Source: Piliocolobus tephrosceles (taxonomy: Eukaryota; Chordata; Mammalia; Primates; Cercopithecidae). From it: DNA of 64,000 bases. The stretch lies in contig NC_045443.1 in the NCBI RefSeq assembly GCF_002776525.5, positions 59,926,129-59,990,128 on the forward strand, read 5' to 3'. The notes beneath the pieces were generated by a model. It saw only the letters and a list, made by a program, of their open reading frames with translations. It did not search any database and was not told the DNA's origin. The position numbers and the translations under genes are program-made. This document shows positions 35,351 to 46,534 of the stretch, piece by piece. How positions within the stretch are numbered: position 1 is the stretch's first letter; the number at the start of each line of letters is the position of its first letter.

Positions 35351-36374
35351 TGTTCAAAAATGCAGGGTTTCCAAGGAAGGCTAATAATGCTGAGCTAATT
35401 AGACCCACAGGCATGGCCAACATATAAATTCGGGCCCAAAAGAGGGACACTGTCCCTTTAAAAACTGCCTTGGGATCTGTGGAAAAGCTAATGAGGAGTG
35501 TCAGTTGGGGCTGCTTTATGAGGTGGTCCTCTAGAGGATAAAGCCTGGGGTTTCTGTAACAGGGCTTCTGTGCTTGATTCAATAAATCAATTTATATTAA
35601 ATGCGGGTGCAGCTCTGGAGTTGGCTTCATAAAGCATTCTGTGGCGTTTCTCAATCTGCTCATCCACTTCCTTGTCAGCCTGCTTGAATGCACTGTCAGA
35701 GGGCATTGAAGACAGCAATAAAGAATAAGATAGAAGCTGTATCTGTATTTGTAAAACCCAACCTGGCAGCTCCAGACCATGCGTGGAACTATCTGCAGTG
35801 AGTTTCTCTCTCCAGAAAGCGTCTGGATTGTTGGTAAGAAGCCTGACGCTGTGGGGCTGTGCCTCTCCTCCCCAAGCCAAGCTCCAGGCTATAGATGGAG
35901 AATAAAGGTTGCCCCAAACACAATGGAAAGGGTTGTAAGCCAAGCTGCTTTTAAATCGTATTCTCAGGGCCTGAGATACTCCCCAAGAAATCAAAGGAAA
36001 AGCAAGAGGGACAACAGTGCCCACAGCTGGTCCTCATCCAGGAGACAGCTGAGAGAGCTGAAAGAAGGCTGCTGGGCTGCTTGGGGAGGGAAGTGCACCA
36101 CTGACTAGGGCCGATGAAACGGGTCCCTCTTTAGTCTGGCCAGCTGGATGCAGCTTCTTGGTGGCCCAAAAGTGACCACTGGCTATGAGGTGAGTTGTTC
36201 CTAAGCACAATGACTGATGCCCCTTAGGGCATCAGAAAAGGGGATCAGAAAAGGGGTGTGAAGCCCACCCGTCTGCAGACTCAGAGTCCGGCAGCAGAGG
36301 CACCAGAGGCTGGTGTGGCTACACCATTCCCTGTCCACACTTATCAGTACCCAGCTTTTAAAAAATCTCTTTGC

Positions 36375-36720
36375 TTCCAGGTTCGGTGGCTCATGCCTGT
36401 AATCTCAGCACTTTGGAAGGCTGAGGCGGGAGGACTGCTTGAACCCAGGAGTTCGAGACCAGTCTGGGCAACATGGCAAAACCCTGTCTCTATAAAGTAC
36501 ACAAAAATTAGCAGGGTGTGGTGTCACACACCTATAGTACCAGCTACTCAAGAGGCTTGACTCGAGTTTTACAGAGTAATTGAAAAATTCAAACTTGGTA
36601 CTTTTCCCTCTTTCTCACCTGAGCCTGGGGGGTGGAGGCTGCACCGAGCTGTGGTCATGCGATCGCCTTCCAGCCTGGGTGACAGAGTGAGACCCTGTCG
36701 TTTAAAAAAAAACCAAACCA
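36375..36720 (+). repeat. AluJ carrying a foreign inverted insert
   Basis: This plus-strand AluJ has a target-site duplication of AAAAATCTCTTTGC type (about 36361-36374 and 36721-36733). Its right arm is broken after CAGCTACTCAAGAGGCT. After a 61-base foreign segment it resumes at CACCTGAGCC, and about 13 Alu bases are missing at the break. Confidence 0.93.
36555..36615 (-). repeat. Inverted templated insertion within an Alu
   Basis: These 61 bases equal the reverse complement of 35288-35350 apart from a 2-base deletion (CTCTTGAG became CTCGAG) and one substitution (GGGTACT became TGGTACT). Shared bases at the left join are GCT. Confidence 0.95.
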
Positions 36721-36809
36721 AAAAACTCTTTGCCGTTGGGATGTTGAGTTACAGAGAGCTCCTTGCACCACCCCATTCCCAACTACACCCACGCTCTTCG
36801 ACAATGTAG

Positions 36810-37015
36810 ACCACAGCACCATCCCGTAGAACTTTCTGTGATGATGGAAACGTTCTATATCTGCATGGTACAATTCAGCAGCCACTAGCCACATGTGGCT
36901 ACTGAGCAACTGAGATTCGGCTAGGGCAACTTGGGAAATAAATTTTTAATTTATGTAATTTTAACTAATTTAAATGGCCACATGTAGCTAGTGGCTACTG
37001 TGCTCGAGAGCATAG
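36810..37015 (+). repeat. MER3 (hAT-Charlie)
   Basis: It matches MER3: GAACTTTCTGTGATGATGG, GCCACTAGCCACATGTGGCT, and near the end GCCACATGTAGCTAGTGG. Confidence 0.9.
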
Positions 37016-38784
37016 AGAAGGGAAAAGGTTTTCTTTGCCTCAATAAAAGTAGAAAGTGCTGAAAGGAGAAAACGAGCTGACTCCACTCTGCTCCCAGTGG
37101 AAAATCCCCTATTTGCTCATAGTTTTAAGGAAAAGAGAGGAGGGAAAATTATCGTGATGTATCATCAAGTTAGAATTATAAAAATTAGGGGCTCTAAGGG
37201 ACAAAATAAAACATTGCCATCTCTGGAATCTTTCTAATGGGATCTGTCTTTTCCAGCAGCTCTAAAAGCAGAGCAAAGCCCACCCCCTGCCCCCAGCACA
37301 CTTAGAGGTTGGCAGCAATGGTCAGAGGAAGTATTTTACAAGTGAGAGACCTAGGCCAGGATTTGCCCAAGGCCCCAGAAGCTTGGCAGAGCAAAGTACG
37401 CAAGGTGCCTATCACCAAAACAGGACTCTCTTTTACCAAGTCAAGCATGTGATCTCAAGTGACCAGTCCAGCCTGCCCCTGAAATAAGACCATCATAGTG
37501 TTAGAAAGGCTTTGCTTAAAGGAAGAATTCTGGTATACTTTGCTCATGACCAGAACCATCTGGAAGCAATATAGCATTCACAAGATGGACTTTTCTTCTT
37601 TGGCCCTTGCTCTCTCTACAAATCCCATCAGCCCAGGAACAGCTGCTGGAGAACCTGGCCTGGCGCCATGGGTGAAGTTTCAGCCCCCTCCCACACACAT
37701 GTCCTTCTGGGTCCCTGGCTTGCTTGCCACCCCATGTGGCTGGACATGGCACAAAGTACGCTGATCCTACTTGAGAAAGCGAAATAGCTAGCGGTCACAG
37801 GAGCAAAGACTTGGTGCCACAAAGCCAGCTGTGAGAAACTGCTGTTTCAACTCGGTAACACAGACACTTGCCAGTAAATTACAGCCTGGGACATCTCAGA
37901 GGGCTGCGGGCTGGGATACACTGCTCTCGAGGCAACACAATGCCAGCTACAGTGTGCATCCTGCAACAGCAGCTCAACACAAAGGGATGGGGAAGATGGG
38001 CCCCAGCTTGAGGACTCTGGCACTGGGACCAATGACACCATGCACAGGAGGTGAGAGCCAAGGGGGTGATAGGGAGAGCAAGGGAAGACTCCATCAGGAA
38101 TGAACTCAGCGCTGGGGGCACTGCGAAGAGAGCGGCTTTGTAAATCAAGCCACTGTGCAAACTATCTGAGGAGAGGGGGAATGGGAGGTGGGGGAGCCAG
38201 GGAAGAGGCCAACTGCATTATGAAGGTCCTGGTGACAATAACCTTTTGTCCTCAAAACAATTTGGGCCTGCCAAGCTGCTCCAGTCTCTGAGAAAGCGCG
38301 AGGGTGGGAAAAAAAAGGATCCCCATAAAGAGGCAACAGACTCATTCTTAATTATGAGACAAGGCTTCCCAGAGCTGACATCCTCTCCCACACTTCCTCC
38401 TGCGGCAGACACACCACCGAGCGCCGGCGCGATGCTCCTCTAATGACAGCAGGCAATTTTTCTAAGAACTGGTTCTTTTGGGATCTTCCCCAGAACCCCC
38501 ACCCCCAAATGACACAGGCTCTTAGTGAGAAGTGTGAAGCATCAGTTTAATTTGACCAATGGTCTATAGGGTCGGACTGGGGACTAGAAAAGTGACGGCC
38601 TCAGCAGCTCCTAATATGCTTCATTCCATCCTCTTGACCCTATAGGATCGTCAAGACAGTGGTCCTGGTCCTGGTGGATAGAGGGCCCCTGCTTAAATGT
38701 ACACCGAAGCTCGAAATGGAATTATCATGTCTAATTATCCTAAAGAAAAGCTGACTGGCACATTGTGTAAGAACCCCAACAAAG

Positions 38785-38905
38785 AGTCAGAAACCTGGAT
38801 TCTAGTCCTTATTCTGACACGTTTGCATCAGGGGAGGCTGAGCAAACCGCCTAATACCTCTAGGCCTCAATGTGCTCACCTGCAAAATGGGAGGAATGGG
38901 GAGTC
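38785..38905 (-). repeat. MIR SINE fragment
   Basis: Its reverse-MIR pieces are AACCTGGATTCTAGTCC, then CTAGGCCTCAATGTGCTCAC and CTGCAAAATGGGAGG. Confidence 0.75.
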
Positions 38906-38944
38906 ATTCCACATCCGGCAGTTCAGCATCTTAGTAAGCACCAC

Positions 38945-39130
38945 ACACTCTGAAGTTACGCTGCCTGGATTCATATCCCACTTTCTCCTTTTATGAGTTC
39001 TAGAACCTTGAGCAACTTAGCTCTGTGCCTCAGTTTCCTCATCTGTAAAATGTACCTAGTTCCTAGGACGGTTTTAAGAGTTAGGTATGAGGAATCAGGT
39101 AAAGCTCTCATCATAGTATCTGGCCCTTAG
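38945..39130 (-). repeat. MIR SINE
   Basis: Its reverse-MIR pieces are GCTGCCTGGATTCATATCCC, GTGCCTCAGTTTCCTCATCT and GTAAAATGTACCTAG. Confidence 0.88.
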
Positions 39131-39207
39131 CTCTTCCAATAATTGTCGGCCCCATTACCAAGATGATTAGTGGGGGACGAAGAAGAAAAAAAATTCCACA
39201 ACTAGGC

Positions 39208-39261
39208 ATTTACTACAAGGATTAAACAGCTTTGCAGTAGTAATCCTTTACTACAAGGATT
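39208..39261 (+). repeat. 39-base-period tandem duplication with inverted core
   Basis: TTTACTACAAGGATT occurs at about 39208 and again at about 39247. AATCCTT before the second copy pairs with AAGGATT inside it. Confidence 0.9.
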
Positions 39262-39309
39262 CTCACAGCTTTTACCTGTGAGAAGGTTTCAGAAAAATGG
39301 GTTCCAGGC

Positions 39310-39516
39310 CCACGTAATCCTTCCACCTCAGCCTCCCAAGGAGCTGAGACCATAGGCATTTGCCACCATGCCTGGCTAATTTAAAAAATTTGTTATAGAG
39401 ATGGGGGTCTCCTTACGTTTCCCAGGCTGGTCTTGAACTCCTGGGCTCAAGTGATCCTCCCATCTCAGCCTCTCAAAGTGCCAGGATTATAGGCATCAGC
39501 CACCATGCCCAGCCTC
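39310..39516 (-). repeat. AluJ, truncated
   Basis: This antisense Alu starts inside the right arm with no poly(T). The left arm is complete, to ACCATGCCCAGCC. Confidence 0.88.
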
Positions 39517-39654
39517 CCATCTTTAAGTCCCAAACAATAACTGCTAGATCTAAGGCTTTCTGTTAGAGGGTAAAAACATTTTAAAAAGGAATTCATTAAA
39601 GTTGGGGGAGGGGGTGCTTTCTGTAGGCAGTAGTCTAAATTGAATGGATGATTG

Positions 39655-39827
39655 ATTTATTGATTCATTTACTTATTTAGAGATGCGGTTTTGCTCTGTT
39701 GCCCAGACTGGAGTGCAGCGGCGTGATTCTGGCTCACTGCACCCTCGAATTCCTGGACTCAACTGATCCTACCACCTATGCCTCCCCAAATGCTGGGATT
39801 ATAGGTGCGAGCCACTGGGCTTGGCCT
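39655..39827 (-). repeat. Alu monomer or deleted Alu (FLAM-like)
   Basis: A right-arm-like start (GTTGCCCAGACTGGAGTGCA) joins directly to a left-arm end (AATGCTGGGATTATAGG). It is either a free left monomer or an Alu with the middle deleted. Confidence 0.75.
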
Positions 39828-40147
39828 AAACCGCTTTTCAATTTCTTAGGTTCTTCTAACAAAGATGTAAAGGGCTTTTCTTCACCTTAAGTCCTATAGT
39901 CCTATTTTCAAATCAAAAGTCAGAACAGGTAGGAAATGCACAAAGATGCACATAAATCTGCTTGTAGCCAAGGTTGCGAGCCAACAGCCGTGTGGGGAAT
40001 TAGGCTGAAAACAAATCAGCAAATCACGTCTGACTAAAGCCATTCTCAGTTGCGGCTCCTTCATTATTCAGTACCTTCTGTGAAGTTCCATACAATTAAA
40101 AATAGCCCATTTGTGGACTGTTTATCTGCTTAGGACCATGCTAATGC

Positions 40148-40182
40148 AGACAGAGAGAGAGAGAGACAGAGAGAGAGAGAAG
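40148..40182 (+). repeat. (GA)n microsatellite, interrupted
   Basis: GA units are interrupted by CA steps. Confidence 0.9.
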
Positions 40183-40359
40183 GAAAATGAGAAAGAGAAC
40201 AAGAGCAAGTGTGCATGCAAGACTGAAAGAAAGTAACTGTGTGCATATAAAGTTGGATATAATCTAGTCCCTGAACTTAGCTACATTTTTTTTTAAAAAA
40301 TTATAAAACCGGGACAATCTTTAGACATTTGCTAAATATTAAAACGTACAAGCCACTAA

Positions 40360-40410
40360 AACCAAACCAAACCAAAATAAGACAAACAAACAAACAAACA
40401 AACAAAAAAC
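40360..40410 (+). repeat. (CAAA)n simple repeat
   Basis: CCAAA and CAAA units with a short break. Confidence 0.88.
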
Positions 40411-40839
40411 AGAGCTTCCAGGGTTTGGAGGAAGAAACATAAAAAAACTAACCCCATCACACATTCTACTTACAAAGAGACGTTTGAGTGGAACCTTTAC
40501 AGCCTTTGAAAGCATCTTGCCCATTAAAGTGAGGATGCCTATTATCTCATTAGGAGTGCTTTTCAAAGTTAGTAACAATGAGCTGTTCTTCTCCCCCTTT
40601 GAATCAATACTAAGCATCTGCAACAAAGATACTTTTCCTTATTACAAAATCCTAGGCAGATATTTACTATTTGTTTTGACTACTTTAGATCTAATTTGCC
40701 TTTCTGGCATAGAAAGAACATAGGTACAGCCTTGCCTCAAGCTCAATCTGTTTTAAATGTGCACATCAACTGTCTGCAACAATGACCTCCCCACTTCTGT
40801 CAATTATACTTCTTTTCTTCCTTTCAGCCAATGCGTAAT

Positions 40840-40940
40840 TGCTGCCTGTCTACTATGTGTCAGGAACAGGACTAGGCACTGGTGTCCCCCTCAAGGAGAC
40901 TACAGACTTGTTGAAGAGACACATTTAAATAGGCAACTGG
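40840..40940 (-). repeat. L2 LINE 3' end
   Basis: The reverse L2 tail reads GTCTACTATGTGTCAGG, then GACTAGGCACTGGTG. Confidence 0.6.
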
Positions 40941-41119
40941 TGTTGTCAAAGACTTACCTTTATCCCCTGGCCTAAATCATTTAGTTTCTTACTCATTTTC
41001 GTTCCTTCTGTGTTTTCTGCTTCTATCCCTCTATTTAGTCCTTGAGACCTCACATAAATGTTGCTATGATAGTTTTTCTCTGGGTATCTGAATCTGCTTT
41101 CTCTCCTAGTCAATTTCAT

Positions 41120-41480
41120 TCCAACTTCTCTTAGAATGGCCTTCCAAAAACATTACTTTCATTTAATTCTCTTTCTTAGGAATATATAAGAGCACCCCAT
41201 AGCCTCCCAGTAAATCTAAATTTGTCTGGCATCCCATTTTCCCTATCATGTTCCCTCAGTACCAGCCCCATCTGTCTCTCACAGTCTCTCCTCTTCTATT
41301 TGGTCATATTCCTTGATATCTTTTAGATCTACTCTTTTCATGTGTTTACAACCATGTGGGTTCCTAATGTGATATTAATGAGAACCTTCCATCTTTCCAA
41401 ATTCTACAATTCCCAGACTAAACCCCATGATGCTTTGCTGAATTACACTAGCTCTCACTTTAAACTCTTCCTGTACAAGT
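41120..41480 (+). repeat. L2 LINE fragment (degraded)
   Basis: Weak L2 order: CACCCCATAGCCTCCCAG, AAATCTAAATTTGTCTGGC, then a pyrimidine-rich run. Confidence 0.5.
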
Positions 41481-42144
41481 GCTGATTTTGCTAACTAAAT
41501 AAAAATGGATTTACAAGAAAACCTAGTCAGGGCTGGTATGATGACCCTGGGGCATCAAAACTCCAGAACTCAGAGCTGCAAAGGTGAACCCTTTCTGATA
41601 AATCCATTCATATGTTAGAGCAGGGGTAAATTCTTAGGCTTGAGAACCAGTCTCTCATGCAACTACTTAACTGCCCTGTTGCAGAATGAAGGCAGTCACA
41701 GATCAAACAAACAAATGGTAATAGCTATATTTAAAAAAATTATTTATAGAAGTAGGTGGGGTAGGCAGAATCTGACTCTTAGATCATAGTTTGCTAACCT
41801 TGTTGTAGAGGAAGAAGAGTGGATACGGGTGAGGAACTTCTATTGGTTTGCAAAGGACAACCAGAAGTCCCTTAGATTGGCCTTTTATCTTCCCTGGGTA
41901 GCTCAACTTGTTCCCTGAAGACAGTATGTAGCCTGGAGGTAGATCCCTGGCCAAGTCATCACCATGGGAATTTGGGCTGTGACCATCTGCTATTGCTATT
42001 TTGGCCAATGGGGAAGAGATAAGAAAATCTACTTCGACTCTGTTGGAGGTATGGGGAAGAAAGGGTCCACTGTCTCATTCTCATATGTTCTTCCAGACTG
42101 GCAGGAGGCTCGCTTGTTAGGACGCCAGGGCACAAGAGCACATC

Positions 42145-42265
42145 TTCACCCACACAGTGCCAGGCACTGCACTCTCATTTAATCCTTATATCAACCATAG
42201 AGCGTAAGTACATATCATCATATCTGTTAGTCAGATAAAAGAAACGATGAGGTCTTAGTCAACTT
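42145..42265 (+). repeat. MIR SINE
   Basis: It reads CCAGGCACTGCACTCTCAT, then TTAATCCTTATATCAACC. Confidence 0.8.
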
Positions 42266-42364
42266 TAGCCACTGCTCCATTCTAGAAATGGTCTTGATGC
42301 TTACACAGTTGTGTTTTTGGAATAAGAGAAGCCCCTAGACAAGAGTTCTTATTTCAATTTGAAT

Positions 42365-42575
42365 GTGATATTAATGAGAACAGCTCATTAACTTTAGCCT
42401 TGATAACGAACCTTCAAAGGATATATCTTTTTATCACTTTATCCATGGAAAAATGGGCTCTAGAGGTTAAGCAATTTAACCAAGTTTGCTCATTTAGAAA
42501 AATCAGAGTCAGGATTTGAACCCAAGTCAGTCTGGCTCAATAACCCTTTGGCCATTCTACCTCTTTAATAACCCT
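42365..42575 (+). repeat. MIR SINE
   Basis: The 3' part is clear: GGTTAAGCAATTTAACCAAG, AGTCAGGATTTGAACCC and AGTCAGTCTGGCTC. It lies about 315 bases downstream of the exon B donor in transcript direction. Confidence 0.85.
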
Positions 42576-42889
42576 GACCTAAACACATAAAGCTTCATGT
42601 GTTTTTAAAGCCCTCAAATGTTTGCTGCATGTGAAGTGAGAAATCAGGTCAGTTTCACAGGGTCCAATATCCCCAAGGAGAGCCTCGAAGAAGCAGAGAG
42701 GCAAACCAAGGCTTGTGATTTGGTCCTAAGCAAAAATAGCAGAGGCAGGTGTAGCCCCTTGTCCTTCACCACAAACCCAGGTCTCTGGCTGTGCTTCCTG
42801 ATCCAAACTGTGTAAGTGGCTTTTTATGGTGGTGATGCTTCCTTCACACACACTGTGTGGTGCTGAGGCAGAGGAAGGCATGTTCTTAC

Positions 42890-43008
42890 CAGCCTGTCAT
42901 ATTAAAGTCCCTGTAGAGCATCTTCTTTCCAAGCTCCTTTCTCTGTACCCTCCTTGGAAACTCCAAATGTGTGAACTCATTTCCCAGCAAGTGAGGCTGC
43001 ATGAATGC
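42890..43008 (-). CDS. PPM1H: PPM1H internal coding exon (residues ~319-358)
   Basis: This 119-base exon starts in phase 0 with GCATTCATG (Ala-Phe-Met). It encodes 39 residues that include GNEFTHLEFPRRV, KELGKKMLYRDF and NMTG, then two bases of a split Trp codon that is completed by G from the next exon. The acceptor is TATTAG behind a long T-rich tract (43011-43040), which is strong. The donor is CTG followed by GTAAGAA, also strong. This is PPM1H-specific sequence between the catalytic core motifs, in the flap region that in published work governs Rab substrate choice. No metal-binding Asp is expected here. The length is not a multiple of three, so skipping this exon alone would shift the frame, but skipping it together with the 64-base exon at 16264 would not. 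Confidence 0.97.
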
Positions 43009-44384
43009 CTAATAGCAAAAAGAAAAAGAAAAAACACATACATACACGTATTTAGAGAAACAAAATAAGAATCAAGGATGCTTTGCAGATTGAGACAGGC
43101 CATATTTTAAAAACAAGAAAATTGCCTCATATTTTAAGTAAATAGATTTCAGAGTCTAACCACTAATAGAAGATGAGCACATAAAAATGAACTTACAACT
43201 TTTTCATTTGATCTGATACATTGATTGGAACCAAATGTATAGCTGAAGGCATCAGGAAAAAAGACTGAGCTTCTCTCTGAAGCGTGGCTTTTTAGTTTTC
43301 CAAATGGTATATTGGTGAGATACGGGGTGAGAAAGCTCCCCTGACATGGCCTTTTCCACACTCATCTCACTTACATTCCTGGTTATCACGGCCTTGCCTT
43401 TGAAACCTGCGTGTGAGCTTTCACATAAACACAATGGCTCGAGTGCTGGTTGGGGCTGGATGCAGCAGACGGGAACTTTCTGTTGGACTCCCTCCAGTTT
43501 GCTCTGCAGTCATTTGATCGTGTCATTCGAAGACTATTCTGGAGCAGATGGCTTCTCCCCCTCCCCCAAATCTCTGTTCACACTACAAAAGTCTTGAGCA
43601 AACAGCCACTTAGGGAATTGCTTTGAAACAACAGTCTCATTGTCACATTCAAAATTCAAATCTAGCATATGCAATGCTCACATATTAACTTCTCTACTCA
43701 GAGGCCACACACCGCAAGCAGGCCTGCACTAGAACTTCCCCACATGAAGCTGTCCACCTGCTTCTGAGCAGCGTGGTGGAATGGATCTTCTCTCTTTTCT
43801 GGCAGGGAAAAGAGTGGGCAGAGCAAATCACAGCCTGGCACTGTAGGAAAGCAAGGGATCCCTGCCACCAGGCAGATGGTCAGGTCCTCAGTATATGGGT
43901 CGTAGGCATCTCCTACAGCTACTTTGCCAGGATGCAATGCCAGTGGATCTCCCACTGATTCTCATGAAGGTCTGGAGGTATTAGTTAGATATGAGTCATC
44001 TGATGCTAAGTTTTTCAGGAACCAAAGGGAGCAAGCTATATTGTCACCGGGCTGGTCATATATGCCCAGATATGGAACTCTGAGCAAGTAATTCTGGGTA
44101 GGCTTGGGGACAGGGCAGGATGGGATGAGACAGGGTGACTAAGGGTGAGTAGTAGAACTGTACTTCCCGTTTGCTGTAGCCTCAACAGTTTCCAGGTCTG
44201 GCGGACATTCTGGATCACTCTGAGGGGTTCTGAAAATCCTGCTGGGAGTAAGGCTTGCGGTACCGATGGGTATCAAGTAAGCTTAAATACAGGGTTTTAC
44301 AGAGAGGTTCTCCTGGGAAGGAATGAAGGCAACTAACACTTAATCGGTCAGGTCAACAGTGGTGCTTTGGGTGAGATGAATTTG

Positions 44385-44500
44385 GGTGTGAATCCAAGCT
44401 CTGCTTTCATAAGCAATGTGGTTTTAGCAGGTTATTTAATTTCTTGGGCCTCAGTTTATCTGTAAATGAGATTAATTATATATCTCACACTGCTGTTTTC
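44385..44500 (-). repeat. MIR SINE
   Basis: The reverse-MIR core reads GTGAATCCAAGCTCTGC, TTCTTGGGCCTCAGTTTATC and TGTAAATGAGATTA. Confidence 0.85.
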
Positions 44501-44564
44501 ATGTAATGTCTATTAATATACTTATCTTAGTTGTTTCTGCTTACAAAAAATTATTATATAGTCA

Positions 44565-44655
44565 CCTAATGATTATTGAGTCCTATTATATCCTGAGTAC
44601 TACACTCAGTGCTTTGTGAGTTCTCATTTCACCCTCTTAACAATCTTACAGGCAA
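44565..44655 (+). repeat. MIR SINE fragment
   Basis: It reads ATTATTGAGTCCTATTATAT, then ACACTCAGTGCTTTGTGAG and AACAATCTTACAGGC. Confidence 0.65.
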
Positions 44656-44815
44656 CACTGGCTACATCATTTGTGGGGCCCAGTGAAAAACAGAAAGAGG
44701 AAGCCTGTGTTCAAAATTAAGAATTTGAAGACAGGAACAGCAGAGCGTTAAACTAAGAATAGCACCCTGTGCGACCGCACAAGTCACAGGCCCATGAAGC
44801 TAGTCGTGCCTACTG
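44656..44815 (+). mobile_element. Possible non-autonomous hAT transposon remnant
   Basis: It resembles a known mammalian hAT-type element through TGTGGGGCCCAGTGAAAAAC, ACAGCAGAGCGTTAAAC and GTGCGACCGCACAAGTC. I cannot name the family. Confidence 0.45.
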
Positions 44816-44999
44816 GGTACATACTATTTAATTCCTCTTTTATCTTGGTCCACCCGTGAAAACTAAGGAACAAAGGCATAAGTGGTCAATGGACAGCAGC
44901 ATCTGTTATAAGCCCTTTATGATGTTTCAGAACTTTGAGATTGTATCAACATGAATATGACCCACTATCCAAGCTGGACTAACATGGGCTTAGGGGTTA

Positions 45000-45205
45000 C
45001 CATGTGCCAGCCCCATACCAGACACTTGATACACCTGATCTTACTCCCCAACAATTTTACAAAGCATCAGTCATAGACTCGATTGACAAACGAGAAAACT
45101 ACATCCCGGAGAGGTTAAGACCTAGCCCAAGGTCATTCACCCAAGACTGGGTGGATCTTGAGCCTGAGCTTAATATCATGGTTATAACCCTCATCCTAAC
45201 CATAT
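45000..45205 (+). repeat. MIR SINE
   Basis: It reads ACCATGTGCCAGCCCC, ACAAACGAGAAAACTAC, GGAGAGGTTAAGACC and CCCAAGGTCATTCACCC. Confidence 0.88.
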
Positions 45206-45613
45206 GTGGGGCCTTTAACCTACACATACATTTTAACAAAAGATAGTAAAGGGGCCATAAGAGGCCTGTGATCCTTTGCACTTAGACCATGCAGAGTCTG
45301 AATCAGTAAACCTTGTTAAAAGAACTCACACACACAGAGCCACACACGGTATGGGCACAAGGATATCTCTGACATTTATAACATTAAATAACTAGAAGAA
45401 ATCATTGAATGAATAACTCATTAAATAAACTAGCCTAAATCCAAACAAGAGAATTCTATGGTGTCACTTACAATGACACTATAGAGAATATGCAATGACA
45501 CAGAGTTGCGTTAAGTGTGAAAAAGTAGGTCTTCAAACAATATGTGTGTGTGCATGAACTTGTGAGTGCTGGGTCATACACGCACAGATCTTTGTAGAAG
45601 ACATACATATGTA

Positions 45614-46080
45614 TACAGATGCTCCTCTGCTTACAGTGGGGTTACATCCCAATAAACCCATCAGAATCTGAAAATATTGTAAGTCAAAATGCATTTCATA
45701 CAACTAGCCTACTGACCAGAGCTTAGCCTGGCCTACCTTAAATGTGCTCAGAACACTTACATTAGCGTACAGTTGGGCAAAATTTTCTGGCAACACAGTC
45801 CACTGTAGAGTGGAAGCTGTTTACCCTCATGATTGTGTGGCTGACTAGGAGCTGCTGGCTCACTGCCACTGCGCAGCATCGCAAGGGAGTATCATACCGC
45901 ATATCCCTAGCCTGGGAAAATATCAAAATTCAAAATCAATTTGAAGTATGATTTCTACCGAATGCGTATTGCTTTCACAACATCAGAAAGTTTAAAAAAA
46001 GTAGCGTCACTTTCATTCTGTTTTGTAAAATGAAAGCTGCCCTGATTTAAAAAAAAAATGTAAGTTGGGAACCATCTGTA
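45614..46080 (+). mobile_element. Complete Tigger-like (Tc1/mariner) non-autonomous transposon
   Basis: The ends are inverted repeats: TACAGATGCTCCTCTGC on the left, and on the right the complement of TACAGATGGTTCCCAACTTA. Both sides are flanked by the dinucleotide TA, the mariner target. It is about 467 bases long with no transposase. The internal words CGAATGCGTATTGCTTTC and ATGTGCTCAGAACACTTAC match a family I know only by sequence. Confidence 0.8.
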
Positions 46081-46092
46081 TACAAATGAACA

Positions 46093-46423
46093 TGTTATGG
46101 TCTGAATGTGTCTCCTAAAATTCATGTGTTGGCAATTTAACCCCTAATGCAACAATGTTGGGAGGCACCTTTTGGGAGGTGTTTAGGCCACGAAGGTAGA
46201 GCCCTCGTGGATTAATGCTGCTATGAAAAAGGGCTTGTGAGAGGGAGTTCACTCTCTTGCCCTTCCACCTTCTGCCACGTGAAAACGGAGCAACAAAGCC
46301 CTTACCAGATGCTGGCGTCTTGATCCTGGGGGCGTCCCAGACCCCAGAACTGTGATAAATTTTGTTCTTTATAAGTTACTCCGCCTGTAGTATTGTTATA
46401 GCAGCACCAAACAGACTAAGGCT
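46093..46423 (+). mobile_element. MLT1-type LTR (ERVL-MaLR)
   Basis: It starts TGTTATGGTCTGAATGTG and continues AAAATTCATGTGTTGG, TCTGCCACGTGAAAACGG and AGCACCAAACAGACTAAGG. It is a solitary LTR that begins 13 bases after the Tigger-like element. Confidence 0.82.
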
Positions 46424-46534
46424 CTGTGTGTGTGTAAATACAGATACGTGGCATTACATACGTATTATTAACAAATAGGTAAGAATCCAAAGGGTATTCC
46501 TGAGCACATTTCTTAACAAACCCTGTGTCTAAGA

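Larger units (their letters stand above)
16328..42889 (-). other. PPM1H: PPM1H intron (26.6 kb)
   Basis: This is a phase-2 intron that splits a Trp codon. Positions 18065-18610, 20005-21755, 22100-23365, 26000-27970, 28090-29145, 29365-30140, 30290-31320, 34140-36370 and 37020-38780 are largely unique. The subregion 34960-35600 is AT-rich and has the look of conserved non-coding DNA. The remainder is Alu, MIR, L2, L1, MER3 and MER5A, listed separately. Confidence 0.9.

Noticed and set aside
35587..36024. 145-codon minus-strand frame as a whole gene
   Set aside because: Only the last 40 or so residues look protein-like and the N-terminal half does not. The short part is kept as a low-interest finding.
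40339..40626. Minus-strand frame with EIIGILTLMGKMLSKAVKV as a possible PPM1H exon
   Set aside because: It does not fit the PPM1H protein, which is already continuous across the 42890 and 16327 junctions, and it runs into a CAAA repeat.
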